Below, one piece after another: positions 34,023-42,555 of a stretch of DNA of 64,000 bases. A model generated the notes under the pieces. The model did not search any database. It was not told where the DNA came from and saw nothing but the letters and a program-made list of their open reading frames with translations. Position 1 is the first letter of the stretch, and the number at the start of each line of letters is the position of its first letter. The stretch comes from Leisingera thetidis (lineage in GTDB: Bacteria > Pseudomonadota > Alphaproteobacteria > Rhodobacterales > Rhodobacteraceae). The stretch covers positions 375,501 through 439,500 of the forward strand of contig NZ_CP109787.1 in NCBI RefSeq assembly GCF_025857195.1, in the 5' to 3' direction. Made by a program: the position numbers and the translations under genes.

Positions 34023-34790
34023 ATGTTTCCGGGCATGACCCGCTCCGCCAGGCTGCTGTGCGGGGCGGTTTTGTTTCTGACGGTCGCTATCCCCGCACCG
34101 CAGGCCCTGTCGCAGGCCTTGCGGCCATTGGACATTGAGGCGGTCGAGCCGCCTGCCGGGGGCAGCGCAGACGCCTACCGCAAGGCCGCGCGCGCCCGCC
34201 GGATCAAGGCTGAAGCGGTTTATTCGGCCAGCGGCAGCACCGAGGTGCTGGAGGACGTGCCGGTCCGGAGGTCCCGCTGGTCCGAACGCAGCGGCGGTCC
34301 GGTCCGGCTGGAGGGCGGCTGGGCACCGGCCGCGATGATTGCGCTGCTGCTGGCGGTCTTTCTGCTGTGGCTCCGGTTCGGCGGCACCGGTGCGCTGCTG
34401 CGGCGGGAACCGCGGGAGATCAAGGAAAGCGCCAGCCCGCCTGCCCGCTGGCAGATGGCTGCAGATGAGGCCGCCTTGGACGCGGGGCCCCTGCTGGCGC
34501 AGCTGCGCGGCATGCGCGACCGGCGCGCGGCACTGGTGCGGCTGCTGCGCCATGCGCTGCTGGCCGCCGCGCACAGCAGCGGCACCCGGTTCGCCCGCGC
34601 CGATACCGAACGCGAAGCCTTTGCCCGGCTGCCCTCCGGCTGGCAGCACCACGACGCGCTGGCGGCCATCCTGAAACAGGCAGAGCTGGCGCATTATGGC
34701 GGCCGGGAGGTCACTGACGCGGCCTTTGCCGAGACGCTGGACAAAGGCCGGGCCATTCTTGCCGCCGGGCGCGGAGGCGAGCATGCGTGA
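34023..34790 (+). CDS. DUF4129-like membrane protein of the MoxR-DUF58 operon
   Basis: A 255-residue protein: signal or N-terminal membrane segment (about 8-29), a short Arg-rich periplasmic stretch, a transmembrane segment (about 101-120) and a cytoplasmic C-terminal region. That region reads like the DUF4129 element found at the end of transglutaminase-like proteins (ADTEREAFARLPSGWQHHD, ELAHYGGREVT). First of seven tightly packed genes. Function not established. Confidence 0.65.
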   Translation: MFPGMTRSARLLCGAVLFLTVAIPAPQALSQALRPLDIEAVEPPAGGSADAYRKAARARRIKAEAVYSASGSTEVLEDVPVRRSRWSERSGGPVRLEGGWAPAAMIALLLAVFLLWLRFGGTGALLRREPREIKESASPPARWQMAADEAALDAGPLLAQLRGMRDRRAALVRLLRHALLAAAHSSGTRFARADTEREAFARLPSGWQHHDALAAILKQAELAHYGGREVTDAAFAETLDKGRAILAAGRGGEHA

Positions 34791-36081
34791 CAAGGCCGGC
34801 CTTCTGATTGCCGGGGGCCTGGTGCTGGCCGGCCTGGGCGGCTTGCTGCTGCTGGGCGGCAACAGTGACCGCAGGCTTGATCGTTCGCTGATCGGTTTCA
34901 GCGGTCTGGCGGTCTGGCTTGGGGAGAGCGGTGTCGCGGCCCGCCAGGCGCATCCGCGCCTGTCGCCGCATCTGCGCGACCTGAGCCTGCGGGTGCTGCC
35001 GCTTTACGACATGGATCTTGCACAGGCAGCGGAGCCGCCGGAAACGAAACGCGATTGGTACCGGCAAACGGTTCAGCGGGACATGGCCCAGGAGAGTTTT
35101 GACGTCAAACTGAAGGATCTGAAGACCCTTGTGGTGTTGCCGAAATGGCGGACGGGGTTTCCCGAAACCGGCACCGCCAGTGCCGCGGCGCTGATCGGTC
35201 TTGAAGACTATCCGCGGCTGTTCCAGCAGCTCGGGCTGCACAGTTTGCAGCTTCGGCGCCGCGGCCCCGATTTCCTGCAAGAGCAGGCCGCGGGGCACGC
35301 CATCGCCTTGTTTCACGCGCAGCTGTTCAGCCGGGAAAGCCTGCCGGGATCCTGCCGGCCCCTGGTGACGCTGGACAGCGGAGTGCTGCTGATGGCCTGC
35401 GGCGAGAAGAAGAAGGGCCGTGGCATGCTGGTCCTGTCGGATCCGGACCTGCTGAACAACCACGGGCTTGCCGTTGCGGACAATGCGGGATTTGCAGCGC
35501 AGTGGTTCAAGGACCAGGCGGGCGCAGACGGCGGCGATGTTTACATCGACACCAGCTCCAACGTGCTGACTGCTTATGAGGAGGACCAGTCTGAGCGCCG
35601 CGACTATGAACGCAGCGGCGATGATCTCAGCCGCTTCTTTGCATTCCCCTTCTCGGTGCTCTGGGCGATGCTGCTGGTGGTGACCGGCATTCTGTTCTGG
35701 CGTGGCGCGGTGCGGTTCGGGCCGCTGGAGACGCAGGGTGCGGGGGCAGGGCACGCCCATACCAAATCCGCCGCGATTGCTGCGCAGGCCCGGCTGCTGC
35801 GGCTGTCCGGCAATGACGGGCAGATGGTTGCGGACTTCGTGCAGGAACAGCTGCAGGAGCTGACGGTGCGCACCTTCGGACCTGATCTGGGCCAGCACGG
35901 GCAGGCCCGCTACTTTGCCCATCTGGCCCGGCGCGATGCAGCGCTGGCCGGCAGTTTCGAACAAACGGCACGCGCGCTGATCAGCCGGGGCGCCGCGATG
36001 CCGCCCGCAGAGCTGCACCAGCACCTCAACACCTACAAATCCCTTCTCGAGAAAGTAGAGAGCAGTCATGGATCTCACTGA
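34783..36081 (+). CDS. DUF4350-type membrane protein
   Basis: A 432-residue protein with an N-terminal transmembrane anchor, a GATase-like/ThuA-like periplasmic domain (VVLPKWRTGFPETGTASAA, GRGMLVLSDPDLLNNHGLA), a second transmembrane segment (FSVLWAMLLVVTGILFW, about 290-306) and a cytoplasmic helical tail. This layout and the PDLLNNHGL motif fit the DUF4350 proteins that occur with MoxR ATPases. ATG 34783 overlaps the preceding stop by eight bases; the longer frame from 34696 is ignored. Role unknown. Confidence 0.8.
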   Translation: MRDKAGLLIAGGLVLAGLGGLLLLGGNSDRRLDRSLIGFSGLAVWLGESGVAARQAHPRLSPHLRDLSLRVLPLYDMDLAQAAEPPETKRDWYRQTVQRDMAQESFDVKLKDLKTLVVLPKWRTGFPETGTASAAALIGLEDYPRLFQQLGLHSLQLRRRGPDFLQEQAAGHAIALFHAQLFSRESLPGSCRPLVTLDSGVLLMACGEKKKGRGMLVLSDPDLLNNHGLAVADNAGFAAQWFKDQAGADGGDVYIDTSSNVLTAYEEDQSERRDYERSGDDLSRFFAFPFSVLWAMLLVVTGILFWRGAVRFGPLETQGAGAGHAHTKSAAIAAQARLLRLSGNDGQMVADFVQEQLQELTVRTFGPDLGQHGQARYFAHLARRDAALAGSFEQTARALISRGAAMPPAELHQHLNTYKSLLEKVESSHGSH

Positions 36082-37024
36082 ATTTCAGGAGCTGGCGGAC
36101 CGCGTCCGCAATCAGATCAGCCAGGTCGTGCAGGGGCAGAAGCCGCTGCTCGACTTTCTGCTGACCTCGGTTTTTGCTCGCGGCCACGTTTTGCTGGAGG
36201 GGCCGCCGGGCACCGCCAAGACCCTGCTGGCCCGCTGCCTGGCGCAGGTCGTGTCGCTGGACTTTGGCCGGGTGCAGTTCACACCGGATCTGATGCCGGG
36301 CGACGTTCTGGGGGTGAACCTGTTCAACTTCCAGACCGGCGAGTTCCGCCTGACCAAGGGGCCTGTCTTCTCCGACATCCTGCTGGCCGACGAAATCAAC
36401 CGGGCGCCGCCCAAGACACAATCGGCCTTGCTGCAGGCGATGAACGAGCGGGAAGTGACCATCGACGGCACCAGTCACCCGCTGGGGGCAGAGTTCTTTG
36501 TGATTGCAACACAGAACCCGATCGAACAGCACGGCACCTATCCGCTGCCGGAGGCGCAGCTTGACCGGTTCCTGTTCAAGCTGCTGGTGGATTTCCCCGG
36601 CCGCACCACCGAGATCGAAATCCTCTCCCGCAAGGCGGGCCTGCCGGTGGACACCGACAATGGCCGCACCGAACTGTCGCAGATCATGAGCCGCGAGGTG
36701 CTGCGGGCGGGCCGGGCGCTGGTGGATTCAATCCGGCTGGACGAGACCATCCTGACCTACATCGTCGACCTGGTCCGGGCGACCCGCACCGACAGCGAGC
36801 TGCTGCACGGCGGCTCGACCCGTGCGGCGGATGCGCTGAGCGCGGCTGTCCGTGCCCGTGCTGCTCTGGAGGGGCGCGACTATGCCATTCCTGACGACGT
36901 GCAGGCGCTGATCGTTCCGGTTCTGCGCCACCGCGTTGTGCTGGGCCCGACCGCCGAAATCGAGGGCCGCAGCGCCGATGATGTGCTGAGCGCGATTGTG
37001 AACCGGCTGGACGCGCCGCGCTGA
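36068..37024 (+). CDS. MoxR-family AAA+ ATPase
   Basis: A 318-residue chaperone-type ATPase. Walker A (LLEGPPGTAKTLLARCLAQV, about 46-65), Walker B (ILLADEINRAPPKTQSALLQ, about 105-124), sensor 1 (FFVIATQNPIEQHGTYPLPE) and the C-terminal lid are complete. MoxR proteins act with VWA or DUF58 proteins in assembly or remodelling of envelope complexes. It overlaps the DUF4350 gene by 14 bases and lies one base from the DUF58 gene. Confidence 0.95.
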   Translation: MDLTEFQELADRVRNQISQVVQGQKPLLDFLLTSVFARGHVLLEGPPGTAKTLLARCLAQVVSLDFGRVQFTPDLMPGDVLGVNLFNFQTGEFRLTKGPVFSDILLADEINRAPPKTQSALLQAMNEREVTIDGTSHPLGAEFFVIATQNPIEQHGTYPLPEAQLDRFLFKLLVDFPGRTTEIEILSRKAGLPVDTDNGRTELSQIMSREVLRAGRALVDSIRLDETILTYIVDLVRATRTDSELLHGGSTRAADALSAAVRARAALEGRDYAIPDDVQALIVPVLRHRVVLGPTAEIEGRSADDVLSAIVNRLDAPR

Positions 37025-37025
37025 T

Positions 37026-38333
37026 ATGCGGCCATCGCGTCATATGACCTGGCTGTGCCTGGGGCTGGCCGCTGTTACCGTGCTGGCTGTTGTGCTGCTG
37101 CAGGACAGTGCGCTGGCGCTGGGCGTGATCTGGGGCGGGCTTGCCCTGGCGGCGGCCTGCGATCTGCTGCTGTCGGTCTCCAGCCGCAATCTGGTGCTGG
37201 AGACGGATCTGCCGGACAGCGGGTTCTCGGGCCTTACGGCGCCGTTTACGGTGCATCTGACCGCGCGCCGCGGTGCCCTGCCGCCGCGGATGGAGCTGCG
37301 CCTGACCCTGGACGACGGGCTTTCGGCACCGGCGGAGATCCTGCTTGAGCCGCGGGACGGCGGCGCCCGGGCAACCGTCCCGCTGGGCCTGCGGCGGCGG
37401 GGACTGCAGGCGGTGCGCGCCGTGGCTTTGCGCTACCGCTCGCGGCTGGGGATGTTCGAAATCCTGCCGCGCCGGCGGCTGGAGCAGTCCATCACCGTTC
37501 TGCCGAACATTCAGCCGGTGCTGTCGGGCGAGGTTCACACCCGGATGCTGCCGCTGCTGGATGGGCACCGCTCGGCCCATGTGCGCGGCGAGGGGTCCGA
37601 GTTCCACCAGCTGCGCGACTTCGTGCCCGGCATGGACCCGCGCAAGATCGACTGGAAACGCTCGGCCCGGGTGCTGGACCTTGTTGCCCGGGAAACCCGG
37701 GCCGAACGCAACCACCAGATCATGATCTGCGTCGATCACGGCCATCTGATGTCGGAAACCATTGGCACGCTCAGCAAGCTGGATCATGCGATCAACAACG
37801 CGCTGGCGCTGTGCTGGGCCGGCGGGCTGGGCGGCGATACCGTGGGGTTTTACACCTTCGGCCCGAAACCCGGCCTGATGATCCCGCCCGGCCCCGGCCG
37901 GACCGCCTTTGCGCGGATGCGCGCGGCCTGCTCCGAATTGCAGCAGAGCGATGCGGAAACCAATCACACCCTGGCGATGAGCCGCCTGTACGGCGCGCTG
38001 AACCGCCGCTCGCTGGTGGTGGTGTTCTCGGATTTCTCCGACAGCGTCACCGCCGAGCTGCTGGTCGAGAACATGGCGGTGATGAGCCGCCATCACCTGG
38101 TTCTGTATGTCGCCCTGCGCGACAGCGCGCTGGACCGGCTGGCACATCCGGAAACGCTGAGCATGGAGACGATTGCCCATGCCGTTTCCGCGGCCCGGTT
38201 CAAACAGGAGCGGGCCGGCGTGCTGGACCGGCTGAACCGGCTGGGGGTGCTGTGCCTGGACACCGGACCTGAGACGCTGACGCCGGCGCTGCTGGCGCGC
38301 TACACCGACATCAAACTGCAGGGGCTGATCTGA
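37026..38333 (+). CDS. DUF58 domain protein
   Basis: A 435-residue membrane-anchored protein: two N-terminal hydrophobic segments, a beta-rich periplasmic part, then the DUF58 signature (HVRGEGSEFHQLRDFVPGMD, RKIDWKRSARVLDLVARE) and a VWA-like region with DHGHLMS and VVFSDFSDS. It is the usual partner of MoxR ATPases. Its stop overlaps the next start (TGATG). Confidence 0.92.
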   Translation: MRPSRHMTWLCLGLAAVTVLAVVLLQDSALALGVIWGGLALAAACDLLLSVSSRNLVLETDLPDSGFSGLTAPFTVHLTARRGALPPRMELRLTLDDGLSAPAEILLEPRDGGARATVPLGLRRRGLQAVRAVALRYRSRLGMFEILPRRRLEQSITVLPNIQPVLSGEVHTRMLPLLDGHRSAHVRGEGSEFHQLRDFVPGMDPRKIDWKRSARVLDLVARETRAERNHQIMICVDHGHLMSETIGTLSKLDHAINNALALCWAGGLGGDTVGFYTFGPKPGLMIPPGPGRTAFARMRAACSELQQSDAETNHTLAMSRLYGALNRRSLVVVFSDFSDSVTAELLVENMAVMSRHHLVLYVALRDSALDRLAHPETLSMETIAHAVSAARFKQERAGVLDRLNRLGVLCLDTGPETLTPALLARYTDIKLQGLI

Positions 38334-39361
38334 TGGCAGAACCGCGCACCGATCCCGCCGCCGACGCCATCCGCTCCGCCCGCTTCCGCCGCGAGCGCGA
38401 GCCGGGCTGGACCAGGCTGGAACAGCTGGTGAAGCAGGCCGAGAGCTCCGGCACCGCCGCGATGAGCTATGGCGACGTGCTGGCCTTGGCCAATCTCTAC
38501 CGGCAGGCGATGAACTCGCTCAGCGCCGCCCGCGCGATTTCGATGGACAAGGCGCTGCTCACCTACCTGGAGGCGCTGTGCGCCCGCGCCTATCTGGTGG
38601 TCTACGCCCCGCAGGAAAGCATTCCGGGCACGCTCGGCCGCCTGCTGGCCCGCGGCATCCCGCAGGCGGTGCGCCGTTCTGCGGTGCCGCTGCTGATCGG
38701 TTTCCTGGCGATGCTGCTGGGCGCCTTCACCGGCTATGCGCTGTTTGCCGATGATCCTTCCTGGTTTTTTACCTTTGTGCCGCCGGGCCTGTCGGACGGG
38801 CGCACGCCCGAAGCCACGTCGGAGTACCTGAGGCGCACGCTGTTCGGCAGCGGCGAGCGGTCGGGGGAGACCTTCACGGTCTTTGCCTCCTACCTGTTTT
38901 CGCACAATACGCAGATCGCGATCCTGATCTTTGCGCTGGGGGTCTTTGCGGCGGTGCCCAGTTTCGTGCTGACCTACTACAACGGCCTTATCCTGGGGGC
39001 CTTTGCCGGGATGTTCGTCCAGGCCGGGCTGGGCTATGAGCTGCTGGGCTGGCTGTCGATCCACGGCGTCACCGAGCTGTCGGCGATCTGCATCGCCTGC
39101 GCAGGCGGCGCCCGGCTGGGGCTGGCGGTGCTGCTGCCCGGCAACCGGACCCGCCGCGCGGCCTTGCACAGCAACGGCCCGGACGCGGTCAAGCTGATGA
39201 TCCTGGCGGGGCTGATGCTGATTGCGGCAGCCCTGCTGGAAGGCTTCCTGCGCCAGCTGGTGCAGTCGACGGAAGCCCGCCTGGCGATCGGCTGGGGCAT
39301 CGGGCTGTGCTGGCTGCTGTGGCTGACGCTGGCCGGGCGCGGCGCGGCGGCCGGACCATGA
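38333..39361 (+). CDS. SpoIIM-like (stage II sporulation protein M family) membrane protein
   Basis: A 342-residue protein with a cytoplasmic helical N-terminus (GWTRLEQLVKQAESSG) and about six transmembrane segments, with the family block FSHNTQIAILIFALGVFAAV and GAFAGMFVQAGLGYELLGWL ... HGVTELSAICIA. In non-sporulating bacteria this family occurs with MoxR, DUF58 and RDD genes and its job is unknown. Overlaps both neighbours (TGATG and ATGA). Confidence 0.9.
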   Translation: MAEPRTDPAADAIRSARFRREREPGWTRLEQLVKQAESSGTAAMSYGDVLALANLYRQAMNSLSAARAISMDKALLTYLEALCARAYLVVYAPQESIPGTLGRLLARGIPQAVRRSAVPLLIGFLAMLLGAFTGYALFADDPSWFFTFVPPGLSDGRTPEATSEYLRRTLFGSGERSGETFTVFASYLFSHNTQIAILIFALGVFAAVPSFVLTYYNGLILGAFAGMFVQAGLGYELLGWLSIHGVTELSAICIACAGGARLGLAVLLPGNRTRRAALHSNGPDAVKLMILAGLMLIAAALLEGFLRQLVQSTEARLAIGWGIGLCWLLWLTLAGRGAAAGP

Positions 39362-40263
39362 GCGTGACCGTCGACAAGGCGCTGGGCAAGCGGTTCCTCA
39401 AGAACTTCCTGCCGCCCGAGGGGGTGCCGATCCAGTTCGCGATTGCCGCGCTCGGCACCCGGTTCGGGGCGCAGACGCTGGATATCCTGATCACCTACGG
39501 AACCGGTGCGGTCCTGCTGCTGCTGCTCGCCTTCAGCGATCTGCTGGCCGGGTCGGCGCTGGTCTCGTTCTTTCTGCTGTTCGTCTTCTTTGTCCGCATT
39601 CCCTATTACATCTTCTCCGAGCTGGTCTGGAACGGCCGCACCCTGGGCAAGCGGATCACCGGCATCCGGGTGATCAGCGCTGATGGCGCCGGCCTTACCC
39701 CCTATCAGGTCACCGCCCGCAACCTGATGAAGGAGGTGGAGGTTTTCATGCCTGCCACGCTGCTGTTCGGTGCCGGGGATTTTTCCGGCTGGGAACGCCT
39801 GGCGGCGCTGGCCTGGTCCCTGAGCGTGCTGTCGGTGCCGTTCCTGAACCGGCGGCGGCAGCGGCTGGGCGACATGATCGCGGGGACATTGGTGGTGGAG
39901 CAGCCGCGCGCAGTACTGCTGCCGGACCTGACCGACAGCGCCGCCGGTGCCGCCGCGCAGTTCGTGTTCGATGCGGAGCAGCTGGCGGTCTACGGCCGCT
40001 ATGAGCTGCAGACGCTGGAGGCGATCCTGCGCGATCCGCCGAAATCGCCTCAGGCGCGCAGGCATGTGTCGGAGGTGGCGCAGACGATCCGCCGCAAGAT
40101 CGGCGGCCTCGACAGCCTGCCGGCCGGCGCCGAATGGGATTTCCTGCTGGAATTCTACCGCCAGCAGCGCGCGTTTCTCGAAAGCCGCCATCTGCTGGGC
40201 GACAGCCGCGAGAACAAGCATCATGCGGCGGCGCCCAAGCCGCCGGGGCAGGGGGCCGCCTGA
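39358..40263 (+). CDS. RDD-family membrane protein
   Basis: A 301-residue protein with an RDD domain (about residues 30-170): R-x9-D pattern in GTRFGAQTLDILITYGTG and the signature GRTLGKRITGIRVISADG, with three to four transmembrane segments, then a cytoplasmic tail of about 115 residues. Last gene of the operon. The start ATG 39358 overlaps the previous stop (ATGA). Function unknown; some RDD proteins are linked to ion transport or membrane stress. Confidence 0.9.
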   Translation: MSVTVDKALGKRFLKNFLPPEGVPIQFAIAALGTRFGAQTLDILITYGTGAVLLLLLAFSDLLAGSALVSFFLLFVFFVRIPYYIFSELVWNGRTLGKRITGIRVISADGAGLTPYQVTARNLMKEVEVFMPATLLFGAGDFSGWERLAALAWSLSVLSVPFLNRRRQRLGDMIAGTLVVEQPRAVLLPDLTDSAAGAAAQFVFDAEQLAVYGRYELQTLEAILRDPPKSPQARRHVSEVAQTIRRKIGGLDSLPAGAEWDFLLEFYRQQRAFLESRHLLGDSRENKHHAAAPKPPGQGAA

Positions 40264-40280
40264 AGACGCTGCGGCCGGGG

Positions 40281-40943
40281 CTATTGGTCTTCGCCAGGCA
40301 CCTGAAAATACGCCGGGAAGAACGCCCGAGCGGTGATCGTGCAAATCTCTATTGCGGCCTGCCGGTCAAATTCATCGGGATGGGCGTGGAAATCGGTCCA
40401 CAACCCTTCCAGCAATGACAGGATGGCCATTGCCACCTTTTCGGGGCCGCCATGGGTGCCGCTTTCTGCACACAGGACCCTGCAGCAGCGGCGCACATGA
40501 TCATAAAGCGCAGTGCCGCGGGTTTCGATGTAATCCGGGCCAAGCGCCTGCAGGCCGGGTTCGGCGCGGAACGCAAAGGTCAGCCGCGCGCTGCGCTTGT
40601 TGAGCACAGCTTCGGAAAAATCTGTCTTGAACAGCGCCTGCAGGCGGGCGGCGGCCCCCTCGGGCGATGCCTCCTCGTCCGCGGCCTGGCTGGAGAAGCT
40701 CTGCCAGGCTGAATTGTATTCCCGTGTCATGTGGGCGGCGAGTTCGCGAATCAGATTTTCTTTGGACTTGAAATGCAGGTTGATCATGCCGCGGGACAGG
40801 CCCGATTCTTCCTGAATGCGGCTGATGGTGGTGCCGCTGACACCATGCCTCAGGATCACGCTTGCGGTGGCGTCCAGCAGCACTTCGCGGTGCAGGTCTT
40901 TGTCCACCTTCCGCTTTTTCTTTGCATCTCCGGCACTTGCCAT
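40281..40943 (-). CDS. TetR-family transcriptional regulator (BetI-like)
   Basis: A 220-residue regulator with a basic N-terminal arm (KKKRKVDKDLHRE), TetR helix-turn-helix (DATASVILRHGVSGTTISRI, ESGLSRGMINLHFKSKENLI) and a helical ligand domain. BetI is the nearest type by look. It is divergent from the aminotransferase and polyamine transport genes with palindromic sites between them, so it probably represses those genes and itself until a ligand, perhaps a polyamine or its aldehyde, is present. Start ATG 40943 follows a purine-rich Shine-Dalgarno. Confidence 0.9.
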   Translation of the reverse strand: MASAGDAKKKRKVDKDLHREVLLDATASVILRHGVSGTTISRIQEESGLSRGMINLHFKSKENLIRELAAHMTREYNSAWQSFSSQAADEEASPEGAAARLQALFKTDFSEAVLNKRSARLTFAFRAEPGLQALGPDYIETRGTALYDHVRRCCRVLCAESGTHGGPEKVAMAILSLLEGLWTDFHAHPDEFDRQAAIEICTITARAFFPAYFQVPGEDQ

Positions 40944-41025
40944 CTGCCTGCCCCTTTTCCGTATCCGACTGGCCTGCCGCCTTTCCGGTACCTTGCCCGG
41001 GATTGCAACAAATTTCCATCGACAA

Positions 41026-41065
41026 TGAACGATCATTCACTTAAGCATTAATGTATGAACGTTCA
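41026..41065. promoter_or_regulatory. pair of TetR-type palindromic operators
   Basis: TGAACGATCATTCA (41026-41039, 12 of 14 symmetric) and TGAACGTTCA (41056-41065, perfect) lie between the tetR-type gene and the aminotransferase gene with centres 28 bp apart. Both share the TGAAC half-site, which fits cooperative binding of a TetR dimer pair. The second ends 35 bases before the aminotransferase ATG. Confidence 0.72.
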
Positions 41066-41100
41066 TTCATGGATGAATCAACCCCGGACAGAGGCCCGAG

Positions 41101-42513
41101 ATGACCAAATTTGCAAACGATTTCGAAAACTTCAAAACCTGGGACAAGGCGAACTACTTCCATCCGTGGGAAGGGCTGGAGGTTCAGGGCGCCGGCAAGC
41201 AGGACAGGACGTTCAGCGAATACGCAGAGGGCATCTATGTCTATGATGAGCACGGCAACAAGGTGATCGACGGCCCCGGCGGCATGTGGTGCATGCAGCT
41301 TGGCTACGGCAACACCGAGATTGCCGATGCGATGGCCGATCAGGCCCGCAAGATGGCCTATTGCTCCCCTTTCAGCGAGGCCACGTCGGTGAGCGCCGCG
41401 TTCGCCCATGCGATTGCCGAACGGGCACCGGGCGACCTCAACCGGGTCTATTTCACCACCGGCGGCTCCACCGCGGTCGATACCGCCATCCGTTTTGTCC
41501 ACTTCCGCAACAACCTGCTGGGCAAGCCGGCCAAGAAGCGCATCATCACCCGGGCCCATGCCTATCACGGCGGCACCTATCTGACCGCCTCGCTCAGCGG
41601 CAAGCCGAGCGAGCGCCAGTGGTTCGACACCGACCAGTCCATCCCGCATTTCCTGCCCGACGTGAACGCTTTCCGCCGCCCCCAGGGCATGAGCATCGAG
41701 AGCTTCCTCGACGAGAAGGTCGCGGATCTGGAAAACGCCATTCTGGAGCTGGGCGCGGACAATGTCGCCGCCTTCATTGCTGAGCCGGTGCTGGGCTCCG
41801 GCGGCGTAATCGTGCCGCCCGCGGGCTACCACCAGCGCTGCCTGGAGATCTGCCGCAAGCATGACGTGCTGTACATCTCGGATGAGGTCGTCACCGGTTT
41901 CGGCCGCCTGGGCCACTGGTTCGCCTCCGAAGAGCTGTTCGGCATCACCCCCGACATCATCACCTGCGCCAAGGGGCTGACCTCCGGCTATGCGCCGATG
42001 GGGGCCGCGATCTTCTCCGACCGGCTGTTCAAGGACATCGAGGGCGATGTCTCCAAGGACGTCTATTTCACCAGCGGCTACACCTATTCCGGCCATCCGG
42101 TCTGCGCTGCCGCGGGCCTCAAGAACATCGAGATCTTCGAGCGCGACGGCATTCTGGAGCATGTCCGCAAGGTGACTCCGCATTTCCAGAAACGCCTGCA
42201 CCAGATGCTGGACCTGCCGCTGATCGTGGATGTGCGCGGCATGGGGCTGGTCGGCTGCATCGAATGCTCGCTGACCCGCGACGGCCAGGCCAGCGCCGAG
42301 ATCGACGCCACCATCGGCGCCGTGATCGACGCCCGCTGCCAGGAACTGGGCCTGATGGTCCGCCCCTACGGCAACATGGCGATCTTCTCGCCGCCGCTGG
42401 TGATCACCGAGGCGCAGATCGACGAGATGTTCGACATGCTGACCGAAGGCGTGCAGCGCGCAACCCGGGAACTGCTGGGCCAAGGGCTTGAGCTGGAAAC
42501 CGAGCGGGGCTGA
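41101..42513 (+). CDS. class III omega-aminotransferase (putrescine-pyruvate aminotransferase-like)
   Basis: A 470-residue PLP enzyme. The conserved class III features are VYFTTGGSTAVDTAIRFVHF, RAHAYHGGTYLTASLSG, cofactor Asp261 in ISDEVVTGFGRLG and Schiff-base Lys291 in ITCAKGLTSGYAPMG. It resembles SpuC-type diamine:pyruvate aminotransferases. With the polyamine-type transporter, aldehyde dehydrogenase and FAD enzyme following, it probably starts diamine breakdown (putrescine to 4-aminobutanal), but beta-alanine or taurine as donor cannot be excluded. Confidence 0.88.
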   Translation: MTKFANDFENFKTWDKANYFHPWEGLEVQGAGKQDRTFSEYAEGIYVYDEHGNKVIDGPGGMWCMQLGYGNTEIADAMADQARKMAYCSPFSEATSVSAAFAHAIAERAPGDLNRVYFTTGGSTAVDTAIRFVHFRNNLLGKPAKKRIITRAHAYHGGTYLTASLSGKPSERQWFDTDQSIPHFLPDVNAFRRPQGMSIESFLDEKVADLENAILELGADNVAAFIAEPVLGSGGVIVPPAGYHQRCLEICRKHDVLYISDEVVTGFGRLGHWFASEELFGITPDIITCAKGLTSGYAPMGAAIFSDRLFKDIEGDVSKDVYFTSGYTYSGHPVCAAAGLKNIEIFERDGILEHVRKVTPHFQKRLHQMLDLPLIVDVRGMGLVGCIECSLTRDGQASAEIDATIGAVIDARCQELGLMVRPYGNMAIFSPPLVITEAQIDEMFDMLTEGVQRATRELLGQGLELETERG

Positions 42514-42555
42514 GGCCCCCAGCGGGCAAGCAAAACACCAACACGGGAGGGAATT

